From Gellertiella hungarica (GTDB lineage Bacteria; Pseudomonadota; Alphaproteobacteria; Rhizobiales; Rhizobiaceae), in NCBI RefSeq assembly GCF_014197145.1, contig NZ_JACIEZ010000013.1:35214-99213 (forward strand): a stretch of DNA of 64,000 bases, in the 5' to 3' direction. This document shows, one piece after another, positions 18,500-27,398 of the stretch. The position numbers were made by a program, and so were the translations under genes. How positions within the stretch are numbered: the first letter of the stretch is position 1; each line of letters starts with the position of its first letter. The notes beneath the pieces are model-generated. The model did no database searches. It was not told where the DNA came from and saw only the letters and a list, made by a program, of their open reading frames with translations.

Positions 18500-19786
18500 A
18501 TGACGTCTTCCGCTTTCACCGATCATCTCGGCCGTCCCATCGTCGCCGTCACCGGCATGGGCGTGGTCACCTCGCTCGGCCAGGGGCTCAAGGACAACTG
18601 GGCCGCCCTGACTTCCGGCACCTCCGGCATCCGCAGGATCACCCGCTTTCCGACGGACGGGCTGTCGACGCGGATTTCCGGCATGATCGACTTCATCGAC
18701 ATTCCCGCGCCCAATGCGGTCGAGCGCTCCTATGCCTTTGCCCGCGAGACCACCGAGGAGGCCCTGGCGCAGGCCGGTCTTTCCGGCGAGTTCGGCGGCC
18801 CGCTGTTCCTCGCCGCTCCCCCCATCGAGCCGGAATGGAGCGCCCGCTTCGATCTGGCCGACCGGGCAGGACCCTCCGAAAAGCCGAACGATGCCTATGA
18901 CCGCTTTCTGGCCGTTCTCCGCGAGCGGGCCGATCCGGTCTTCCACGAGGCCGCCCTCTTCGGCGCGATCTCCGAGCGGCTGGCCGACCGTTTCGGCACC
19001 CGTGGCCTGCCGGTGACGCTGTCGACCGCCTGCGCGTCGGGCGCGACCGCGATCCAGCTCGGCGTCGAGGCGATCCGCCAGGGCCGCGCGACGCGCGCGC
19101 TCACGGTGGCGACCGATGGCTCGGTGAGTGCCGAGGCGCTCATCCGCTTCTCGCTGCTCTCGGCGCTTTCCACCCAGAACGATCCGCCGGAGAAGGCATC
19201 CAAGCCCTTCAGCAAGGATCGCGACGGCTTTGTCATCGCCGAAGGTGCCGCCACGCTGGTGCTGGAATCGCTGGAAGCCGCCGTCGCCCGCGGCGCAACC
19301 GTTCTCGGCATCATCAAGGGCTGCGGCGAAAAGGCCGATCATTTCCACCGCACCCGCTCCTCGCCCGACGGCGGTCCGGCCATCGCCACCATCCGCGCGG
19401 CGCTGGAGGATGCGGGTCTTTCGGAAGCCGGCATCGGCTACATCAATGCCCATGGCACCTCGACGCCCGAGAACGACAAGATGGAGTACAACTCCATGCG
19501 CGCGGTCTTCGGCGAGGCGCTGTCGAGCATTCCGGTGTCGTCCAACAAGTCGATGATCGGGCACACGCTGACGGCGGCCGGGGCGGTGGAGGCGGTGTTC
19601 TCCCTGCAGACCATGCTGACCGGCACGCTGCCGCCGACCATCAACTACGTGAACCCGGACCCGGCCATCGATCTCGATGTGGTGCCCAACGTCAAGCGGG
19701 ATGCGCAGGTCTCCGCCGTGCTGTCGAATTCCTTCGGCTTCGGCGGGCAGAACGCAAGCCTTGTCATGACGGCGGAACCGGCATAA
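18500..19786 (+). CDS. Beta-ketoacyl-ACP synthase II (active FabF type)
   Basis: A 428-residue condensing enzyme with the complete triad: Cys178 in LSTACASGA, a histidine in NAHGTSTPEND and a histidine in GHTLTAAGA. It catalyses decarboxylative condensation of malonyl-ACP with the growing chain, here presumably on AcpXL. ATG 18500 follows GGAGAAGCACC; the ORF opens slightly earlier. It lies 11 bases after the cysteine-less paralogue, consistent with stoichiometric synthesis of the two. Confidence 0.92.
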   Translation: MTSSAFTDHLGRPIVAVTGMGVVTSLGQGLKDNWAALTSGTSGIRRITRFPTDGLSTRISGMIDFIDIPAPNAVERSYAFARETTEEALAQAGLSGEFGGPLFLAAPPIEPEWSARFDLADRAGPSEKPNDAYDRFLAVLRERADPVFHEAALFGAISERLADRFGTRGLPVTLSTACASGATAIQLGVEAIRQGRATRALTVATDGSVSAEALIRFSLLSALSTQNDPPEKASKPFSKDRDGFVIAEGAATLVLESLEAAVARGATVLGIIKGCGEKADHFHRTRSSPDGGPAIATIRAALEDAGLSEAGIGYINAHGTSTPENDKMEYNSMRAVFGEALSSIPVSSNKSMIGHTLTAAGAVEAVFSLQTMLTGTLPPTINYVNPDPAIDLDVVPNVKRDAQVSAVLSNSFGFGGQNASLVMTAEPA

Positions 19787-19845
19787 TTCAGGCCCGAAAC
19801 AAGTTCGAACCATAAGCACGCCCTTCGCGGGCGAGGGATCATCTC

Positions 19846-20874
19846 ATGCGCGCGCTGCAACTCATCGAAGACCGCCGTCTCGAAGCCGTCGACCTGCCGG
19901 AACCGGAAGCGCCCGGCCCGGGCGAGGTCACGCTCCGGGTAAAGGCGGTCGCGCTCAACCATATCGACGTCTGGGGCTGGCGCGGCATGGCCTTCGCCAA
20001 GCGCAAGATGCCGCTTGTCATCGGGGCGGAAGCCTCCGGCGTGGTCGATGCCATCGGCCCCGGCGTGTCGAACGTGCTGCCCGGCCAGCTGGTCTCGGTC
20101 TACGGGGCCCGCACCTGCGGGCTGTGCCGCCCCTGCCGGGAAGGCCGCGACAACCTGTGCGAAAACGTCGCCGGCGTGCACGGCTTCCACCTGGATGGCT
20201 TCGCGCAGGAAAAGATCAACATTCCCGCCCGTCAGCTGGTTCCGGCACCGCCCGGCGTCGATGCCATCGGCGCGGCGCTGGCACCGGTCACCTTCGGCAC
20301 CGTCGAGCACATGCTCTTCGACAATGCGAAGCTCGAGCCGGGCGAGACCATCCTCGTCCATGCCGGCGGTTCCGGCATCGGCACCGCCGCGATCCAGCTC
20401 GCGAAGAAGATCGGCTGCACCGTCATCACGACAGTCGGCTCCGACGACAAGATCGAGAAGGCGAAGGCGCTCGGCGCCGATCACGTGATCAACTACCGCA
20501 CCGACCGCTTCGAGGGCGCCGTGCGCAAGATCACGAAGAAGAAGGGCGTCGACGTGGTCTTCGAACATGTGGGCAAGGACACCTGGGCCGGCTCCATGTT
20601 CTCGCTGAAGCGCGGCGGGCGTCTCGTCACCTGCGGCTCGACCTCGGGCGTCTCCACCGAAGTGAACCTGATGATGCTCTTCCAGCAGCAGCTGCGCCTG
20701 ATCGGCTCCTTCGGCTGCCGCATGGAAAACATGGCCAATGCCATGCAGAAGATGGCGCGCGGGCTCGTGCATCCCGTCATCGACACCCAGGTCAGCTTCG
20801 ACGAGATCGGCAAGGCGCTCGAGCGCATGGAAGGCCGCCAGATCTTCGGCAAGATCATCCTGAACATGGATTGA
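19846..20874 (+). CDS. Zinc-type alcohol dehydrogenase/quinone reductase of the lipid A cluster
   Basis: A 342-residue medium-chain dehydrogenase. The structural zinc cysteines are present (CGLCRPCREGRDNLC, about residues 91-105), and the NAD(P)-binding loop is HAGGSGIGTAAIQ (about 169-181). In this conserved rhizobial cluster the protein is thought to serve as the enoyl reductase or a redox step of very-long-chain synthesis; that role is inferred from position, as no separate enoyl reductase is in the cluster. It lies 59 bases after the ketosynthase and 7 before lpxXL. Confidence 0.85.
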   Translation: MRALQLIEDRRLEAVDLPEPEAPGPGEVTLRVKAVALNHIDVWGWRGMAFAKRKMPLVIGAEASGVVDAIGPGVSNVLPGQLVSVYGARTCGLCRPCREGRDNLCENVAGVHGFHLDGFAQEKINIPARQLVPAPPGVDAIGAALAPVTFGTVEHMLFDNAKLEPGETILVHAGGSGIGTAAIQLAKKIGCTVITTVGSDDKIEKAKALGADHVINYRTDRFEGAVRKITKKKGVDVVFEHVGKDTWAGSMFSLKRGGRLVTCGSTSGVSTEVNLMMLFQQQLRLIGSFGCRMENMANAMQKMARGLVHPVIDTQVSFDEIGKALERMEGRQIFGKIILNMD

Positions 20875-20881
20875 TCCGCCG

Positions 20882-21811
20882 ATGAAGATGTTCCTGACCC
20901 GCATCGTGCTGGCGCTCTACCATTTTCGCCAATGGCTGATCGCGCAGGTGGCGTTCGGGTTCCTGAACCTGCTGAAGCTGTTTCCCGCCGACCGGGCAAT
21001 GACGGTTGCCGACGGGCTGATGCGCCGCATCGGCCCGCTCACGCGCCGGCACCGGCTGGTGCTCTACAATCTGAAGCGCGCCTTTCCCGAGAAGTCGGAT
21101 GAGGAGATCACGCAGATCGCGCTCGGCAGCTGGGGCAGCCTCGGCCGCATGGTGGCGGAGTATGTCTTCCTCGACCGGCTCTTCGATTTCGATCCGGAGA
21201 GCGACCGGCCGGGCCGCATCGAGGTCTCGGGCATTCCGATCTTCCTCGACCTCAGGGACAATCCGCGGCCCTTCATCGTGTTCACGGCCCATTCCGGCTG
21301 CTTCGAGCTTCTGCCGGTGGCAGGGGCCGCCTTCGGACTTTCGGTGACGGTGCTCTTCCGGCCGCCGAACAACCCTTACATCGGGGAAAAGGTCTTCCAG
21401 TTCCGCGCCGCCCGCATGGGCAAGCTCGTGCCCTCCCATGCGGGCTCCTCCTTCGCGCTGGCGCGCACGCTGGAGGAGGGGGGCGGCGTCGGCGTCCTCG
21501 TCGACCAGAAATTCACCCGCGGCGTCGAGACGCGATTCTTCGGGCTGCCGGTGCAGACCAACCCGCTTCTCGCCAAGCTTTCCCGCCAGTTCCAGTGCGA
21601 GGTCTATCCTGCGCGCTGCGTGCGGCTTCCCGGACACCGCTACCGGCTGGAGATCGAGCCCCGGCTCGAGCTTCCCCGCAAGGCGGATGGCGGCCTCGAT
21701 GTCACCGCTACGGCACAACTTCTGAATGATAAAGTCGAAAGCTGGGTTCGGGAATATCCGGAGCAGTGGCTTTGGTACCACGACCGGTGGAATATCAAGA
21801 ATCACTTGTAA
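20882..21811 (+). CDS. lpxXL: Very-long-chain lipid A acyltransferase LpxXL (LpxL/HtrB family)
   Basis: A 309-residue acyltransferase with an N-terminal membrane anchor (about residues 5-35). The HxxxxE catalytic motif is in FTAHSGCFELLP (His137, Glu142). It transfers the very-long-chain hydroxyacyl group from AcpXL to Kdo2-lipid A at the inner membrane. Its place as the last gene of the acpXL cluster separates it from the housekeeping LpxL. A perfect 10-bp inverted repeat (21795-21804 with 21817-21826) spans its stop codon and may help end the transcript, though no T-run follows. Confidence 0.92.
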   Translation: MKMFLTRIVLALYHFRQWLIAQVAFGFLNLLKLFPADRAMTVADGLMRRIGPLTRRHRLVLYNLKRAFPEKSDEEITQIALGSWGSLGRMVAEYVFLDRLFDFDPESDRPGRIEVSGIPIFLDLRDNPRPFIVFTAHSGCFELLPVAGAAFGLSVTVLFRPPNNPYIGEKVFQFRAARMGKLVPSHAGSSFALARTLEEGGGVGVLVDQKFTRGVETRFFGLPVQTNPLLAKLSRQFQCEVYPARCVRLPGHRYRLEIEPRLELPRKADGGLDVTATAQLLNDKVESWVREYPEQWLWYHDRWNIKNHL

Positions 21812-22296
21812 TCACCTGATTCTTGAGGGGGCTCATGGCCCTTGTTGTACCGCTTTCGCAATTTCGAGCGGAAAATCCCCTTCTCTAAATCAACCTTCAG
21901 TGTAGCGAAGCGTGCATTTTTGCCCAAAAAAGGTGCGAATGGCTGGGTGCGCAAGGCTCCAACAAGGTTGAATAACTGTTATCTAGATGTACAATTCGTT
22001 AACACAACTAGATAAGGCCGTCCCGTAACGATTCACCGCCGGGGCGAGGGGACCTGGCTGTACCGCCTTTCATCGGGAGGGGCGGCGGTCGCTTTTCACA
22101 TCTGTAACCGCGTACCGCTCGCGTCTCCGCTGGGAGAGGCAGCTGTGCGCGGTCTTACGACAGAAGGGGACTTCCGGCGCTGCGGGATCGCGCGAGGGCC
22201 GGAAGCCGTATCACCCGGAGCGGCTGGCGCCTGGCGTCGCCGCCCGCATGGACGAGCGGCCGGACCATCAGTCCGGTCGTATTGGGAGACGCGGAC
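21812..22296. other. Long intergenic leader before the first PAS gene
   Basis: About 480 bases without a convincing gene. It holds half of the inverted repeat over the lpxXL stop, an AT-richer block with the inverted repeat TTATCTAG / CTAGATAA (about 21979-22016), then a GC-rich stretch with several short palindromes. It may be a promoter plus a long 5' leader for the PAS protein. No RNA family was recognised. Confidence 0.4.
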
Positions 22297-23013
22297 TTGA
22301 AAGAGCTGATCGATCTATTCTGGACTAAATATTCCCAGATCAAGAAGGCCGTGGGGGATCTGGACGAACAGTCGATCGGCATCCTCGACCGGGAAGTGGA
22401 AAGCCTCCTCGACAGCATCTTCGCCCGCGAGGCCAGCAATGCCGTCGAGATCCAGATGCAGTTCCAGCTGGCGCTCGAGCTCCTGAAGCGGGAATCGGAA
22501 GATGCCTGCTGCGTGCTGCGCCATGCGGAAAACCTGCACAAGGTCGTGGAGCGGCACATCATCCCCGGCCATGTCGGCCAGTTCACGCCCGATGACCTCG
22601 ATCGCTCCGTCGCGCCGGAACGGGTGGCCGTGGACGCGGTGGTCGCCGCCGATCTCGACGTCTCGCTGCTCGAAAGCCTGTCGAATCGCGTCTCGGTCGT
22701 CGCGCCCGATTACCGTTTCGTCTTCACCAACGAGGCCAATGCCGTTGCGCTCCACCGCAAGCCGGAGGAACTGCTCGGCCGGCATGTGGGCGAGTTCATC
22801 GGGCTTCACCGATTCGTCCAGGGGCTCAAGGAACGGCTCGACCGCTGCTTCGCGGGAGAGATCGTGGATTACACCTATGCCGACCAGATGGGCGGCCGCA
22901 CGGTGGTGATCCGCACGAGGCTCTCGCCCTACTATGCCAGCAATTCGGTGCTGATCGGCGCGCTGCTGGTGACCGAAGAGCTTCCGGATCGACGCCAGTC
23001 CTCCGCAGCGTAA
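22297..23013 (+). CDS. PAS-domain protein without output domain (first copy)
   Basis: A roughly 238-residue cytosolic protein: an N-terminal helical region (about 1-100) and a C-terminal PAS fold with DYRFVFTNEANAVALHRKPEELLG and the later RCFAGEIVDY segment (first string given as the PAS core). No kinase, GGDEF, HTH or methyl-accepting domain follows, so it is an orphan sensor or adaptor. It is a paralogue of the gene at 23381-24079. TTG 22297, nine bases after GGGAG, is favoured; TTG 22282 is an alternative. Function unknown. Confidence 0.7.
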   Translation: MKELIDLFWTKYSQIKKAVGDLDEQSIGILDREVESLLDSIFAREASNAVEIQMQFQLALELLKRESEDACCVLRHAENLHKVVERHIIPGHVGQFTPDDLDRSVAPERVAVDAVVAADLDVSLLESLSNRVSVVAPDYRFVFTNEANAVALHRKPEELLGRHVGEFIGLHRFVQGLKERLDRCFAGEIVDYTYADQMGGRTVVIRTRLSPYYASNSVLIGALLVTEELPDRRQSSAA

Positions 23014-23042
23014 GCAAAAAGTTTTTACCCACAGCGATATCG

Positions 23043-23077
23043 GGCCTCGCATTTTTTTGTGAGGCCTTATTCTTTTT
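23043..23077 (+). terminator. Rho-independent terminator after the first PAS gene
   Basis: Stem GGCCTCGCA (23043-23051) with TGTGAGGCC (23058-23066), one G-U pair, six-T loop, followed by TTATTCTTTTT. It separates the two PAS genes into different transcripts. Confidence 0.8.
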
Positions 23078-23225
23078 GGTCACACTATAATTTTGGGGAT
23101 TGATTTGCCTGCGAGGCTCTAAGCTTCACGCAGCGAAATATAAGTTCGCTAACGAAGTCAAGTCCTGCAATCCCGGGTGAATATTAATTGTTTTCACAGC
23201 GCCGTTAATTTGCGACAATAGAGCC

Positions 23226-23247
23226 ACGACGCGGTGCTTCGCGTCGT
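23226..23247. other. Hairpin in the 300-base leader of the second PAS gene
   Basis: ACGACGCG (23226-23233) pairs perfectly with CGCGTCGT (23240-23247) around a six-base loop, in the otherwise gene-free stretch 23078-23380. The stretch is AT-rich upstream and should hold the promoter of the second PAS gene. The hairpin is too far from the start to mask the ribosome binding site directly. Confidence 0.4.
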
Positions 23248-23380
23248 TGAACATGAATGAAAATCATGTTACATATAGAGATGTTCTTAAATGCTCCGGA
23301 CAGCGGGAGCGTTTCAGGGGTTTGCGGTCAAGCCGGGGGGCTGGTCTTGCCGCGCAGATAGAGAAGCGGAGGTGCTTTTT

Positions 23381-24079
23381 TTGCTGTCACGCTTGGAAGT
23401 CTTTTCCAATATCGAGTCCCAGATCGAACGGGCGATCCAGTTGGGACAAGATCACATCGTAGAGGACCTCGACCGGGAAATTGACCCGATCCTCGAGGAC
23501 ATTCTTCTCTACAAGGCGACCAACACGGCGGAACTACACGGTCAGCTCAAGTTCATCACGGACCTGCTCGTGCGTCGTTCCGACGATGCCGCCACGGTGG
23601 TTCGGCTTTCGGCAAAACTGTCGGAGCTGATCGCTCACTATTTCCAGGACGGAAAGCTGCGCTACGGCGCAGACGATGCCGCACGGGCGCCCGTCATGGA
23701 AATCCCGCTCGTCACGCAGGGCGACCAGCCGGCACAGGCGCCGGCTGTCGCAAGGGTCGCGGTGGTCTCGATGGACTACCGTTTCCTGTATTGCAACGCG
23801 GTGATGGCGGAGGACCTCAACCGGTCGCCGCGCACCCTCGTCGGCAGGCCCGTCTCGGAGTTCTGCGACATGTCGGTTTTCGAATCGGCCTATCGCACGC
23901 ATCTCGACATGTGCTTTGCCGGGGAGTTCCGCGAGTTCGAGGCGCCGTCGCTGGCGGGGCGGTCATCCGGCCGTTTCACCATCCGGCTGACGCCGCTGCG
24001 CAACATCGAGCGCCGCATCACCGGCGCGGTCATGGTGGCGCAATCCGACATGGCGGTTCCCGCCGAAGTCGGGCACTGA
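23381..24079 (+). CDS. PAS-domain protein without output domain (second copy)
   Basis: A 232-residue paralogue of the preceding protein, with the same layout: helical N-terminal part (about 1-95), then a PAS fold (DYRFLYCNAVMAEDLNRS, then LDMCFAGEFREFE, which aligns with LDRCFAGEIVDY in the first copy). No output domain. Like its sister it seems to start at TTG (23381), eight bases after GGAGG (23368-23372). It ends in a strong terminator. The shared design suggests duplication and perhaps a heterodimer; no ligand can be predicted. Confidence 0.72.
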   Translation: MLSRLEVFSNIESQIERAIQLGQDHIVEDLDREIDPILEDILLYKATNTAELHGQLKFITDLLVRRSDDAATVVRLSAKLSELIAHYFQDGKLRYGADDAARAPVMEIPLVTQGDQPAQAPAVARVAVVSMDYRFLYCNAVMAEDLNRSPRTLVGRPVSEFCDMSVFESAYRTHLDMCFAGEFREFEAPSLAGRSSGRFTIRLTPLRNIERRITGAVMVAQSDMAVPAEVGH

Positions 24080-24085
24080 AATAGG

Positions 24086-24123
24086 AAAACCCCGGTCATG
24101 CGCCACCGCATGCCGGGGTTTTT
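24086..24123. terminator. Bidirectional terminator between PAS and hemerythrin genes
   Basis: AAAACCCCGG and CCGGGGTTTTT flank a second inner pairing CATGCG/CGCATG. T-runs occur on both strands, so it can serve the rightward PAS gene and the leftward hemerythrin gene. Confidence 0.88.
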
Positions 24124-24140
24124 CGTCGAAGCGCCTGCCG

Positions 24141-24623
24141 TCAGGGGCGCATGTAGGTGTGCAGGTGGTCGCGCTCGAAGGCGATGTGCCTGCGCCGCGC
24201 CTCGAAGAAGCCGCGCAGCATGTAGCCGGTCGCTTCCATGTTGACGGGATCGCCGCGTCCGAGCTTCAGAAGAACCTCCATCAGTTCCTCCGCATAGCAT
24301 TCGTCCTCGAAGTGCTCGTAGCGCAGCCGCTTGAGGATCGAAGCCAGCCTGTCGTCCGCCTCGCGGCCCCGTTCCAGCCACGGGAAGAACACGTCCTCCT
24401 CGTAGGCATGGGTCCGCTTCATCAGCGTGCCGAGCGCCTGGGCCGCGTAGATGCATTTCTGCCGGTTGACGCTGCCGGGCAGGCTGTCGGCGATATCCTC
24501 CAGTTCCCGGCACAGCGCGAGCTGTTCGTCCTGTGCCGCGAGCATGATGGCGAGCGACGGCTTGTCCGCCTCGGGCTGCGGTGCAGAGCCGTGCTGCCGC
24601 CTTGTGACTTCACTTCCGTGCAT
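24141..24623 (-). CDS. Hemerythrin-like domain protein
   Basis: A 160-residue all-helical cytosolic protein. Histidines and acidic residues are spaced as in the hemerythrin four-helix bundle: KRTHAYEEDVFFPWLERG (about residues 69-86), RYEHFEDECYAEEL (about 101-114) and RRRHIAFERDHL near the end. Such proteins bind a di-iron centre and sense or carry oxygen or handle NO. It is divergent from fixN and shares an intergenic region with a perfect anaerobox, so oxygen-linked expression is likely. Confidence 0.82.
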   Translation of the reverse strand: MHGSEVTRRQHGSAPQPEADKPSLAIMLAAQDEQLALCRELEDIADSLPGSVNRQKCIYAAQALGTLMKRTHAYEEDVFFPWLERGREADDRLASILKRLRYEHFEDECYAEELMEVLLKLGRGDPVNMEATGYMLRGFFEARRRHIAFERDHLHTYMRP

Positions 24624-24719
24624 CGATCTGTCTCTCCCTCCGCCGGGGCGCCGGGGAGGGGCCTCGCATACGCCTCCCAGCCTGATGTCCGTTTATTCCT
24701 TGGCGGAAGCTGCTTCGCC

Positions 24720-24733
24720 TTGATTCAGATCAA
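24720..24733. promoter_or_regulatory. Perfect FNR/FixK anaerobox between hemerythrin and fixN
   Basis: TTGATTCAGATCAA is a full match to TTGAT-N4-ATCAA. It lies 117 bases before fixN and 97 bases before the hemerythrin start, able to serve either or both. Confidence 0.9.
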
Positions 24734-24849
24734 GGCTGGGGAAGCCCTGGAATGCAAATTGTGCACACGACGCAAAAGTGGATTCGCGAGCCTTCCGCGT
24801 CGCAACCGGCCTTGCGAGTCATCAGCAAAGACGTTGGGGGATTCCAACA

Positions 24850-26487
24850 ATGAACTACACGATAGAGACCATTCTCATTGGGGTGGGCGTGTTTCTGGCG
24901 GTGCTTGGGGCAGCATTCGCACAGGATAGCCTGTTCCAGGCGCATATGGGTGTCCTGGCGATATCGCTCGCCATCGGCTTCATCCTCATGCTCCGCCGCA
25001 TCAATTTCGCGCCTGCCGGCGCCGGCACCGCTGCCCTCGTGGGCGGCGCGCCGTCCGAATCGGAATATTTCGACGAAGTCGTCCGCTATGGCGTGATCGC
25101 CACGGTGTTCTGGGGCGTCGTCGGCTTCCTGGTCGGCGTTGTCGTCGCCCTGCAACTGGCCTTTCCGGACCTCAACATCGAGCCTTACCTGAACTTCGGC
25201 CGTCTGCGTCCGCTCCATACGTCTGCTGTGATCTTCGCCTTCGGCGGCAACGCGCTGATCGCCACGTCCTTCTACGTCGTGCAGCGCACCTGCCGCGCCC
25301 GCCTGTTCGGCGGTTCGCTCGGCTGGTTCGTGTTCTGGGGCTATCAGCTGTTCATCGTCATGGCTGCCACCGGCTACGTGCTCGGCGTCACCCAGGGCCG
25401 TGAATATGCCGAGCCGGAATGGTATGTCGACCTCTGGATCACCATCGTATGGGTCGCCTACCTGCTGACCTTCCTCGGCACGATCCTGAAGCGCAAGGAA
25501 CCCCACATCTACGTGGCCAACTGGTTCTACCTGTCCTTCATCGTCACCATCGCGATGCTGCACGTCGTGAACAACCTGGCGATCCCGGTCTCGTTCCTCG
25601 GTTCGAAGAGCTATTCGCTGTTCTCCGGCGTCCAGGATGCGCTCACCCAGTGGTGGTACGGCCACAACGCCGTGGGCTTCTTCCTGACCGCTGGCTTCCT
25701 CGGCATGATGTACTACTTCGTTCCGAAGCAGGCTGGCCGTCCCGTCTACTCCTACCGGCTGTCGATCATCCACTTCTGGGCGCTGATCTTCATGTACATC
25801 TGGGCAGGTCCGCACCACCTGCACTACACCGCTCTGCCGGACTGGGCACAGACCCTCGGCATGGTGTTCTCCGTGATGCTGTGGATGCCCTCCTGGGGCG
25901 GCATGATCAACGGTCTGATGACGCTCTCCGGCGCATGGGACAAGATCCGCACCGACCCGATCATCCGCATGATGATCATCGCCATCGCCTTCTACGGCAT
26001 GTCGACCTTCGAAGGTCCGATGATGTCCATCAAGGCCGTCAACTCGCTCAGCCACTACACCGAATGGACCATCGGTCACGTTCACTCCGGCGCGCTCGGC
26101 TGGGTCGGCATGATCACCTTCGGCGCCGTCTACTATCTCGTGCCGAAGCTGTGGGGCCGCGAGCGGCTGTACAGCCTGCGCATGGTCAACTGGCACTTCT
26201 GGCTCGCCACCCTCGGCATCGTGATCTACGCCGCCGTCCTGTGGGTTGCCGGTATCCAGCAGGGCCTGATGTGGCGCGAATATGACAGCAACGGCTTCCT
26301 CGTCTACTCGTTCGCGGAATCGGTAAAGGCCATGTTCCCTTACTACGTCCTGCGTGCAGTCGGCGGTGCCCTCTACCTCGTTGGCGGCTTCGTCATGGCC
26401 TACAACGTCTACATGACCATCCGTGGCTACCAGCGGAACGAAGCCCCGATCGCCGGCTCCGTACCGGTCCTGCAGCCGGCTGAATGA
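24850..26487 (+). CDS. ccoN (fixN): cbb3-type cytochrome c oxidase subunit I
   Basis: A 545-residue polytopic haem-copper oxidase subunit with about 12 membrane helices plus an N-terminal extra helix. Haem- and copper-ligand histidines are visible in [37 protein letters not shown] and [12 protein letters not shown]. It forms the binuclear oxygen-reducing centre of the high-affinity terminal oxidase used in microaerobic growth. ATG 24850 is at the start of the conserved N-terminus. It leads the fixNOQP operon, 12 bases before fixO. Confidence 0.97.
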   Translation: MNYTIETILIGVGVFLAVLGAAFAQDSLFQAHMGVLAISLAIGFILMLRRINFAPAGAGTAALVGGAPSESEYFDEVVRYGVIATVFWGVVGFLVGVVVALQLAFPDLNIEPYLNFGRLRPLHTSAVIFAFGGNALIATSFYVVQRTCRARLFGGSLGWFVFWGYQLFIVMAATGYVLGVTQGREYAEPEWYVDLWITIVWVAYLLTFLGTILKRKEPHIYVANWFYLSFIVTIAMLHVVNNLAIPVSFLGSKSYSLFSGVQDALTQWWYGHNAVGFFLTAGFLGMMYYFVPKQAGRPVYSYRLSIIHFWALIFMYIWAGPHHLHYTALPDWAQTLGMVFSVMLWMPSWGGMINGLMTLSGAWDKIRTDPIIRMMIIAIAFYGMSTFEGPMMSIKAVNSLSHYTEWTIGHVHSGALGWVGMITFGAVYYLVPKLWGRERLYSLRMVNWHFWLATLGIVIYAAVLWVAGIQQGLMWREYDSNGFLVYSFAESVKAMFPYYVLRAVGGALYLVGGFVMAYNVYMTIRGYQRNEAPIAGSVPVLQPAE

Positions 26488-26499
26488 GGAGGTGGATCC

Positions 26500-27231
26500 A
26501 TGTCCATTCTTGATAAACACGCATACATCGAACGGAACGCGACCCTCCTTCTGGTCTCCTCTCTGCTCGTCGTCACCATCGGCGGCATCGTGGAAATCGC
26601 GCCGCTCTTCTACCTGCAGAACACGATCGAGAAGGTCGAGGGAATGCGGCCCTATTCGCCGCTGGAGCTCGCCGGTCGCAACATCTACATCCGCGAAGGC
26701 TGCTATGTCTGCCACAGCCAGATGATCCGTCCGTTCCGTGACGAGGTCGAGCGCTATGGCCACTACTCGCTGGCTGCGGAATCGATGTTCGACCACCCCT
26801 TCCAGTGGGGCTCGAAGCGCACCGGTCCCGATCTTGCCCGCGTTGGCGACAAGTACTCCAACGAGTGGCACGTCCAGCACCTGAACGAGCCGCGCGACGT
26901 GGTGCCGGAATCGATCATGCCGAGCTACTCCTTCCTGAAGGACACGCCGCTCAAGGTCTCCAACATCAAGGCAGACCTGACCACCAACACCGAGGTGGGC
27001 GTACCCTACAACCAGGAAATGCTCGACAATGCCGAGGCCGACCTCAAGGCACAGGCTGACCCGAACGCGGATACCGCGGCGCTTCTCGCCCGCTATCCGA
27101 AGGCAAAGGTCGGCGACTTCGACGGCGACCCGAACAAGGTCACCGAGATGGATGCGCTCGTCGCCTATCTGCAGATGCTCGGCACGCTGGTCGACTACTC
27201 CAGCTACAACGACGAATCCGGTTACCGCTAA
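26500..27231 (+). CDS. ccoO (fixO): cbb3-type cytochrome c oxidase subunit II
   Basis: A 243-residue membrane-anchored mono-haem cytochrome c. One N-terminal transmembrane helix (about residues 15-38) is followed by the haem c site CYVCH (Cys68, Cys71, His72) and a distal methionine region ([11 protein letters not shown]). It passes electrons from CcoP to CcoN. Preceded by GAGGAGGTGG. Confidence 0.96.
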   Translation: MSILDKHAYIERNATLLLVSSLLVVTIGGIVEIAPLFYLQNTIEKVEGMRPYSPLELAGRNIYIREGCYVCHSQMIRPFRDEVERYGHYSLAAESMFDHPFQWGSKRTGPDLARVGDKYSNEWHVQHLNEPRDVVPESIMPSYSFLKDTPLKVSNIKADLTTNTEVGVPYNQEMLDNAEADLKAQADPNADTAALLARYPKAKVGDFDGDPNKVTEMDALVAYLQMLGTLVDYSSYNDESGYR

Positions 27232-27242
27232 GGAGGCATGGA

Positions 27243-27395
27243 ATGGAAACCTACACAGCCATGCGCCAGTTCGCGGATAGCTGGGGCCTGTTGGCCATGG
27301 CCCTCTTCTTCGTGGGGGTCATTGTCTTCACCCTTCGTCCGGGCGGCAAGAGACAGGCCCAAGAGGCCGCAAGTATCCCTCTCAAGGAGGATTGA
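27243..27395 (+). CDS. ccoQ (fixQ): cbb3-type cytochrome c oxidase subunit CcoQ
   Basis: A 50-residue protein with one transmembrane helix (about residues 14-31, GLLAMALFFVGVIVFTL) and a polar tail RPGGKRQAQEAA. The small single-helix subunit stabilises the oxidase. It is placed between fixO and fixP as usual. The start ATG 27243 follows AAGGAGGC; an ATG four bases upstream is out of frame. Confidence 0.93.
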   Translation: METYTAMRQFADSWGLLAMALFFVGVIVFTLRPGGKRQAQEAASIPLKED

Positions 27396-27398
27396 GAA

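Noticed and set aside
24730..26880. 716-codon open frame on the minus strand, opposite fixN and fixO
   Set aside because: It is the antisense shadow of GC-rich coding sequence; fixN and fixO are certain on the plus strand.
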